NCBI GenBank assembly: GCA_004555055.1
Contig: SFJN01000156.1
Coordinates: 1 to 6,087, forward strand
DNA: 6,087 nucleotides
Origin: Bacteroidales bacterium
Lineage (GTDB): Bacteria; Bacteroidota; Bacteroidia; Bacteroidales; Bacteroidaceae
Reading direction: 5' to 3'
This document shows, piece by piece, positions 1 through 4,016 of the stretch. Numbering within the stretch: the stretch's first letter is position 1; every line of letters starts with the position of its first letter. The notes under the pieces are model-generated. The model was not told the DNA's origin. It made no database searches and saw nothing but the letters and a program-made list of their open reading frames with translations. The translations under genes and the position numbers were made by a program.

Positions 1-187
1 CGTCATTATCACAACGAGGGTAAAGAATGAAATCGTAAAGAAGGAGCTCAACAAGAAATACTCCTACAAGCAAATCTTCAGAATGCTCTCAAAATACAAG
101 AAGGTGAGAATCGATAAAGACGCTCCGTGGGAGGATGTCACCAGACTCAAGTACATTGAGGAACTTACCAAGACTCTTGATGTATAG
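1..187 (+). CDS. C-terminal fragment of a lysine-rich protein, possibly a transposase
   Basis: An open frame enters from the left edge (first full codon at position 2) and ends at TAG 185-187, giving 61 visible residues. The tail is very basic, with many Lys, and includes the stretches KKYSYKQIFRMLSKYKKVRI and RLKYIEELTKTLDV. No catalytic motif is visible because only the C-terminus lies in the window. The composition, the helical Lys-rich end and the immediate AT-rich flank resemble the C-termini of DDE transposases of IS4/IS1634-like elements, but I cannot assign a family. GC is 74 of the first 180 bases (41%), clearly below the neighbouring genes, which fits a mobile or foreign origin. It converges on the secreted-protein gene with only 50 bases between the two stop codons. 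If it is an insertion sequence, its right end must lie in 188-237. It could instead be an unrelated hypothetical protein. Confidence 0.5.
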   Translation, partial: VIITTRVKNEIVKKELNKKYSYKQIFRMLSKYKKVRIDKDAPWEDVTRLKYIEELTKTLDV

Positions 188-237
188 GGTTTAAAATACG
201 GGATTCTTTAATAAAACACACGCATGGTGCATCTGCC

Positions 238-2490
238 TCACCTCACGATATGCTTCCTGCCGTTAACGACATAGATGCCGCGCGGCAGTCCGTCCAGCGT
301 GAGGGCGTGAGGGCGTATGCATATGCCTGTCAGCGTATAGACATCGTTGGCATCGTGATGCGACAGGGGACCGTCGCCGGTGATGCCCTCGATTGCCGTG
401 GTGTCGTCGCTGATGCCGTTGAAGCTCACGGAGAACGTGTGGCGCTTGGTGGAATTGGCTGCGCCGGTCTGATGCTCGTCCTCTATCCAGGAACGGTAGG
501 CCTTCATCTTCATGTCTTTGGACAGATGATAGAGGTCGCCGCCGCTGAAGGCGAAGCTGCCCTTAGGGACGGCAATGCCTGCCGCGGAGTTGTCAAGATA
601 GACATAGGTGCCGCAGAATGTCACCTTGCATTCATTGTCGGCAGAGGTGAAGGTCTCGCCTCGGTGGTGGCCGTTGCCGTTATTTTCCTTACGCTCTGCT
701 ATCTCGTCCTTTATCGTCTTCTTGTTGAGTGAGACACGTTCGATGACATAGTAGGATCTTATCTTCCGCTGCGCTTTGTCGTGTGAGATGTATTCCTCCG
801 TCTTGCCTTCAAAGTCGGTGTAGATGATGTAGTTCTTGTCCTTCTTCATCACGACATCTCCCAGAGCCTTTCTGTCGAGGCTGACGAGCTGGAACTTCAG
901 CGATGCCGGCGACGCGAAGCCTTTGAACTCAGCCAGCTTGGCTGTGCTCTTGAATGTGGAAGAGAACTGCTCCTTCGTCACGTCGAACGGCAGGGTGAGG
1001 GTGTTCCACTTGCCCATCGTGAATTTCCGCTCAAGCAGGAGCGTGCGCTTCTGGTAGTCATGGTCGTCACCTTCCGTATAAATCTCGCTCGGGATGATGT
1101 CCGTGTCGTTCTCGCTCAGCACCACTTCCTCGCCGAGAAACTTCAGCCCAAAGTCGTCGAAGCAGAGGAAGTCGCCGCTGCCCATGTCCTTAGTGACCTC
1201 TATTCCTATCTCTATCTCCGTGCCGTCCGTGCCGTCGGCGACAGGGACATAGATCATGACGTAGTTGGGATAATACTCGTAGAAGAACGCCTGCCCCGCC
1301 TCTTTCATCGAGGCGATGATGCCGGCGTCGGCATCTTGGTCAGCTCCCTCGCCCGGCGTGCCCGGCGTTTCCTTGCTTGCCTTCGACGGCAGGCTGGCAT
1401 AAGCATATTTCGACGACGGCGTGGCAGGGCGTGACGTCCCGCTGCTCAGACGCGCAAACAGTTCGCCGAGCGGCTCCTCCGTCGCTGTCTTGTTGTAGAA
1501 GAAGCCCTCACAGTCGAGACGATACCAGCCGGACTTGGGCACCTTAATCTTCTGGTAGATCATGTCGCCGTCCTTCCCGTTGGTCAGACAGGCGTTGTAG
1601 AACATTCCGTACGTTTGGTTATCATTTGTAACCGGACTTGCGCCGAACGCCGAGGTGTTGGCATTGGTCACGCAGGACATCGTGCTTCCCTCGACGAGAT
1701 GCTTATACCACCCCTCTCCCGTGGCAGCGCCTCCAGTGCCCTCGGCCTTGCCGACATTGCCTGCTGAGGTACCGTCGTTGTACTTGTTCATGCGGTTGAA
1801 GTTCTGCGCACGTATGAGAAACGATGCGTCTGAGGGATTGTTGTTGGTGTAGGTGTTCTCGAAGTTAGCCTTGATCTCCTCCTCCGTCACAATCTTCCAA
1901 TAGCCGTAGTACTTCTTCGTGTCCGAATCTTCAAGTTCGGAAGGCTGGTCAGTGCTGTCATAGATGCCGGTCTTGGGTTTGCCCCACAGCGTTCCGCCGA
2001 GGAGGTCGCCGCCGGCGTACATGTATTTGCCGTTGCTTTTCAGCTCATAGACGAACTCCGTGGCGTTCACCGTGGCGTCGCCAGTTATCGGGGTCAATGT
2101 CCATTCGTAGTTCTCGCCGCGGTCCCAGTAGAATCCCGTGCCGCCAGCAGAGTTTCCCACATAGGCGAAATACTCGCCCTCTCCCTGCCCGGAAGTGTTT
2201 TTGAAAGGCCCTTGGATGGTGTAGTTTCCGTTGGACAGCTTCGTCAGAGTCACAGGCAGGCCGACAGTGAACACCATGCCTTGCGTGCCCCAATAGCCGC
2301 CGGCATTGAGAAACAGGTCCTGCCCTACGTTGTAGAGATAAAGGTTAGACTTGCTGGTAGTAGTTTCCGTAAAAAACAAATCGATGTTTTCGCCTGGTCC
2401 GTGGAACTCACTCTTAGGGACAATGTACTGTTGCTGAGCATGAATGGCAATGCATAAAGCCATCATGCAACTAAACATATAGTTGCGCAT
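238..2490 (-). CDS. Secreted multidomain beta-rich protein of unknown function with a Bacteroidetes C-terminal tail
   Basis: A complete gene of 750 residues, ending in TGA. I do not recognise a named family. Residues 1-18 form a short type I signal peptide (hydrophobic core FSCMMALCIAI, likely cut after IHA, before QQQ). Residues 45-205 form a Gly/Trp/Tyr-rich region (SNLYLYNVGQDLFLNAGG, then GYWKIVTEEE) like the beta-trefoil or lectin-like modules of Bacteroidales secreted proteins. Residues 220-455 resemble a jelly-roll, carbohydrate-binding-like module (MIYQKIKVPKSGWYRLDCEG, later FLCFDDFGLKFLG). This is interrupted at about 350-395 by a Ser/Pro/Thr/Gly/Asp low-complexity stretch. Residues 480-690 carry a module beginning RTLLLERKFTMGKWNTLTLPF, a pattern I associate with Prevotella and Bacteroides surface proteins. 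The last 35 residues (VYTLTGICIRP ... GLPRGIYVVNGRKHIVR) match the short C-terminal sorting-tail style of Bacteroidetes. Start ATG 2488-2490 is preceded by an A-rich leader containing AGAAAGAA, and a promoter-like element lies about 40 bases upstream. It has no enzyme motif that I can see; a glycan-binding or adhesive role is inference. Confidence 0.85.
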   Translation of the reverse strand: MRNYMFSCMMALCIAIHAQQQYIVPKSEFHGPGENIDLFFTETTTSKSNLYLYNVGQDLFLNAGGYWGTQGMVFTVGLPVTLTKLSNGNYTIQGPFKNTSGQGEGEYFAYVGNSAGGTGFYWDRGENYEWTLTPITGDATVNATEFVYELKSNGKYMYAGGDLLGGTLWGKPKTGIYDSTDQPSELEDSDTKKYYGYWKIVTEEEIKANFENTYTNNNPSDASFLIRAQNFNRMNKYNDGTSAGNVGKAEGTGGAATGEGWYKHLVEGSTMSCVTNANTSAFGASPVTNDNQTYGMFYNACLTNGKDGDMIYQKIKVPKSGWYRLDCEGFFYNKTATEEPLGELFARLSSGTSRPATPSSKYAYASLPSKASKETPGTPGEGADQDADAGIIASMKEAGQAFFYEYYPNYVMIYVPVADGTDGTEIEIGIEVTKDMGSGDFLCFDDFGLKFLGEEVVLSENDTDIIPSEIYTEGDDHDYQKRTLLLERKFTMGKWNTLTLPFDVTKEQFSSTFKSTAKLAEFKGFASPASLKFQLVSLDRKALGDVVMKKDKNYIIYTDFEGKTEEYISHDKAQRKIRSYYVIERVSLNKKTIKDEIAERKENNGNGHHRGETFTSADNECKVTFCGTYVYLDNSAAGIAVPKGSFAFSGGDLYHLSKDMKMKAYRSWIEDEHQTGAANSTKRHTFSVSFNGISDDTTAIEGITGDGPLSHHDANDVYTLTGICIRPHALTLDGLPRGIYVVNGRKHIVR

Positions 2491-2530
2491 ATATTAATTC
2501 TTTCTATATTACTTCAATGATAATTACTTG

Positions 2531-2561
2531 CAAATTTAGCAAATATTTTGACTGATTGAAC
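2531..2561 (-). promoter_or_regulatory. Candidate Bacteroidetes-type promoter for the secreted-protein gene
   Basis: Read on the minus strand, TAAATTTG at 2538-2531 fits the Bacteroidetes -7 consensus TAnnTTTG exactly. Nineteen bases further upstream, GTTC at 2561-2558 is only a partial match to the -33 TTTG element. The -7 box lies 40 bases before the ATG, which leaves an AT-rich leader of roughly 35 bases. The strong -7 match and the position support it; the weak -33 element keeps confidence moderate. Confidence 0.55.
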
Positions 2562-2586
2562 CACGGTTTAAACATATTTATTAAAC

Positions 2587-2595
2587 GGGGGGGGG
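2587..2595. repeat. Run of nine G (nine C on the coding strand) upstream of the secreted-protein promoter
   Basis: Nine consecutive G lie in otherwise AT-rich DNA, about 25 bases upstream of the candidate -33 element of the leftward secreted-protein gene. Homopolymeric G/C tracts of this length are prone to slipped-strand length change and are a known basis of phase variation for surface proteins. Here the tract is outside the reading frame and outside the spacer between the -33 and -7 boxes, so any effect would be on upstream activation. A sequencing length error is an alternative. Confidence 0.9.
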
Positions 2596-2642
2596 TAAAT
2601 AACAGAATTTAACCCTTTACGACTCCACAATAATTAGTTTCA

Positions 2643-2714
2643 CAAGACATACAGCATCACCCCGACACACGAAAAGGCGGGGCGGCGGGACGGGCATCCT
2701 GCCTGTGTGTCTTG
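2643..2714. repeat. Imperfect inverted repeat flanking a G-rich tract
   Basis: CAAGACATACAG at 2643-2654 and CTGTGTGTCTTG at 2703-2714 are reverse complements at 11 of 12 positions, with 48 bases between them. Inside, 2676-2694 is strongly G-rich on the plus strand, with three runs of at least three G plus flanking GG pairs, so it could form an irregular or two-layer quadruplex. The role is unknown. The arms are too far apart for a typical terminator. Confidence 0.5.
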
Positions 2715-2727
2715 CCATGTTGGCTGA

Positions 2728-2805
2728 GGCTTGCGCAACAGAGCTTCGTGCATACGAAAAGGCGCAGGCTTGCAGAACAGAGCTGTGGGCATATGAAAAG
2801 GCGCA
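2728..2805. repeat. Two-copy 39-base direct tandem repeat
   Basis: Copy one is 2728-2766 and copy two is 2767-2805. They match at 33 of 39 positions and both end in GAAAAGGCGCA. The second copy's end is also the distal arm and T-tract (minus strand) of the adjacent terminator, so the duplication has copied part of the terminator. A shorter match, ACACGAAAAGGCG, occurs at 2667-2679. The differences are spread over the unit, which suggests that the duplication is not recent. Confidence 0.8.
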
Positions 2806-2840
2806 AAAGCAGCATCTTACGGATATTGCTTTTGCGCCTT
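2796..2840 (-). terminator. Intrinsic terminator of the GH26-GH5 / GH26-like operon
   Basis: The arms 2827-2840 and 2798-2811 are perfectly complementary over 14 bases (TGCTTTTGCGCCTT on the plus strand at the right arm) with a 15-base loop. On the minus strand the hairpin begins 33 bases after the TAG stop of the GH26-like gene and runs into TTTT (2799-2796). The plus strand has no T-run after the stem, so the signal serves leftward transcription. Confidence 0.85.
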
Positions 2841-2873
2841 GCGGGATGATAAAAGGTTGGTCGGCGGAGCTGA

Positions 2874-4016
2874 CTAATGCTGCTCTGCCTTCAGATACAG
2901 CCCGTTGACATCGTGGGCGAAGAGGGTGCGGGGATGGTTGTAGAGCTTCATGAAGCCGTCGATACCACCGCTGCCGGGGTAGGGGACGTATGCCGTGTGG
3001 CTGCCAGGCTCGCCGCTGTTGGGTCCGAAGACGGCGTAGGAGATTCCGGGGCGTGTGACAAGGGGCAGGAGGGTGTCGGAGAAGAAAGTGTCGGAGAGGC
3101 TGTTTGCGATGCCTGCCGTCACTCCCGCTGCCACCTGTTTCAGCGACGCCACCTCGGCGAGGATGTCGATGGCCGATGCCAGTGTCTTGGCGTAATGTGC
3201 CGTGTCTGTCGCTTCGGGTGCGAGGGCGTGGAGGTTGACAACGCTGACACCTGAGCGGGGGTAGCGGCTGAGGAACTCATCGAGTGTCGGCATGGCACGG
3301 CATGAATATCCGAAGACGGCGTTTGTCACGCCGGCGGCTCTCAGCCTCTTTGTCAGAGAGGCGTGGAGAGCGCTGTATTCTTGCGGCGGCAGCTGCGCAT
3401 ACCAACGGTCAGACCTGTCCAAAGGCAGGGGGACGAGGCACACGGGGGCTTTGATGCCGTAGCCGTCGGAGAGTGACGAGAGATATTCTGCCGCTGCCCT
3501 GACGTATTCTTCTTCACATTTCTTAGATGTCGGGCGGGGCATGGTCCAGAAGAGGAGCGTCAGTCCGCCGCGGCGTGACATGGCGAGGATGTCCTGCCGG
3601 ATGACATCGAAACGGATGCCGTCAACGTTACGGTCGTGCCCTTCTTCTATGCCTGCCAGCTCGCAGGCGGTCACGATGGGGTGGTCGTTGCAGATGCTGT
3701 TGATGTCGCTGCGCGTCTCTGCGCCCACGCTGTCGCACCGCCACCCGACGCCGCTGACTGTTGCGTACCATTGGCCTATCATCACGCCTTGTGAGGCAAA
3801 GCGCGGAAGGTTGGCGGCGAGGTTCTCTGTGCGTTCTGTCATGCCAGACGCACCAAGCTTATCGTAGCTCTGCTTTGAGCCGTTACGGCATCCTGCCACA
3901 AGCAGGAGGCAGAGGAGGAGAGTGATGTGGGTTTTCAATTCTTTTGTTTTTGGTTTGGCGTTCGTAACGTTGGTGTTGTTCGTAACGTCGGTGACGTTGG
4001 TGGTGTCAACTGACAT
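2874..4016 (-). CDS. GH26 mannanase-like lipoprotein, probably catalytically inactive
   Basis: 380 residues from ATG 4014-4016 to TAG. Residues 31-42 are a hydrophobic segment ending in the lipobox LVAGC, so Cys43 is the likely lipidated residue. CRNGSKQS after it lacks the acidic surface-export signature known in Bacteroidetes, so it may face the periplasm (inference). The rest matches GH26 mannanases: GVGWR (89-93), SDINSIC, ELAGIEEGHDRNVDGIRFD, RRGGLTLLFW, EYSALHASLTKRLRAAGVTN, TLLPLV, ISYAVFGPNSG, then AYVPYPGSGGIDGFMKLYNH and PRTLFAHD. The usual acid/base motif (RPxHE) is replaced by PLPLDRSDRW, with Asp200-Arg201 at the His-Glu position. The nucleophile motif (TExG) is replaced by VTAG, with Thr300 at the Glu position. 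Other active-site signatures are also altered (GQWYA where GHQDD is typical, FWTMP where SWH is typical). A binding role is therefore inferred. The start overlaps the upstream stop (TAATG). An alternative TTG start at 3936-3938 would give a compact signal peptide beginning KTHITLLLCLLLVAGC after the initiator. Confidence 0.85.
   Translation of the reverse strand: MSVDTTNVTDVTNNTNVTNAKPKTKELKTHITLLLCLLLVAGCRNGSKQSYDKLGASGMTERTENLAANLPRFASQGVMIGQWYATVSGVGWRCDSVGAETRSDINSICNDHPIVTACELAGIEEGHDRNVDGIRFDVIRQDILAMSRRGGLTLLFWTMPRPTSKKCEEEYVRAAAEYLSSLSDGYGIKAPVCLVPLPLDRSDRWYAQLPPQEYSALHASLTKRLRAAGVTNAVFGYSCRAMPTLDEFLSRYPRSGVSVVNLHALAPEATDTAHYAKTLASAIDILAEVASLKQVAAGVTAGIANSLSDTFFSDTLLPLVTRPGISYAVFGPNSGEPGSHTAYVPYPGSGGIDGFMKLYNHPRTLFAHDVNGLYLKAEQH
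3960..4001 (-). repeat. Nine-base tandem repeat encoding Thr-Asn-Val units at the start of the GH26-like gene
   Basis: On the minus strand, 42 bases are made of degenerate 9-base units (ACC AAC GTC, ACC GAC GTT, ACG AAC AAC, ACC AAC GTT, ACG AAC). If translated from the ATG at 4016, they read TNVTDVTNNTNVTN, placed before the signal peptide core, which is an unusual position. If translation begins at the TTG at 3938, the repeat is intergenic. Confidence 0.75.

Larger units (their letters stand above)
2491..2873. other. Non-coding region of 383 bases between the secreted-protein gene and the operon to its right
   Basis: No credible gene is present. The left third is AT-rich and holds the leader and promoter of the leftward secreted-protein gene. 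A run of nine G follows, with a weak hairpin on its right flank (2593-2600 with 2607-2615, one bulged base). The centre is G-rich and flanked by an imperfect inverted repeat. The right part is a 39-base tandem duplication running into the intrinsic terminator of the operon. The one open frame across its right half (2705-2908, +) is built from the duplicated DNA, crosses the terminator, and runs into the 3' end of the next gene, so it is not called. Confidence 0.8.

Noticed and set aside
205..237. Terminator for the secreted-protein gene
   Set aside because: On the minus strand only a four-base stem with a wobble pair (GCAC/GTGT) precedes GTTTTATT, which is too weak to call.
250..732. 160-codon plus-strand open frame opposite the end of the secreted-protein gene
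   Set aside because: It is antisense to the C-terminal module and tail. The Val/Ala/Gly-rich translation is typical of a shadow frame, and no promoter or leader is seen.
1196..1240. Short tandem-like sequences (CTATCTCTAT and repeated CCGTGCCGT)
   Set aside because: They lie inside the secreted-protein frame and are explained by repeated codons for alternating Glu/Ile and Thr/Asp/Gly residues.
2705..2908. 67-codon plus-strand open frame in the intergenic region
   Set aside because: Its apparent internal repeat is the 39-base DNA duplication. It reads through the operon terminator and into the 3' end of the neighbouring gene.
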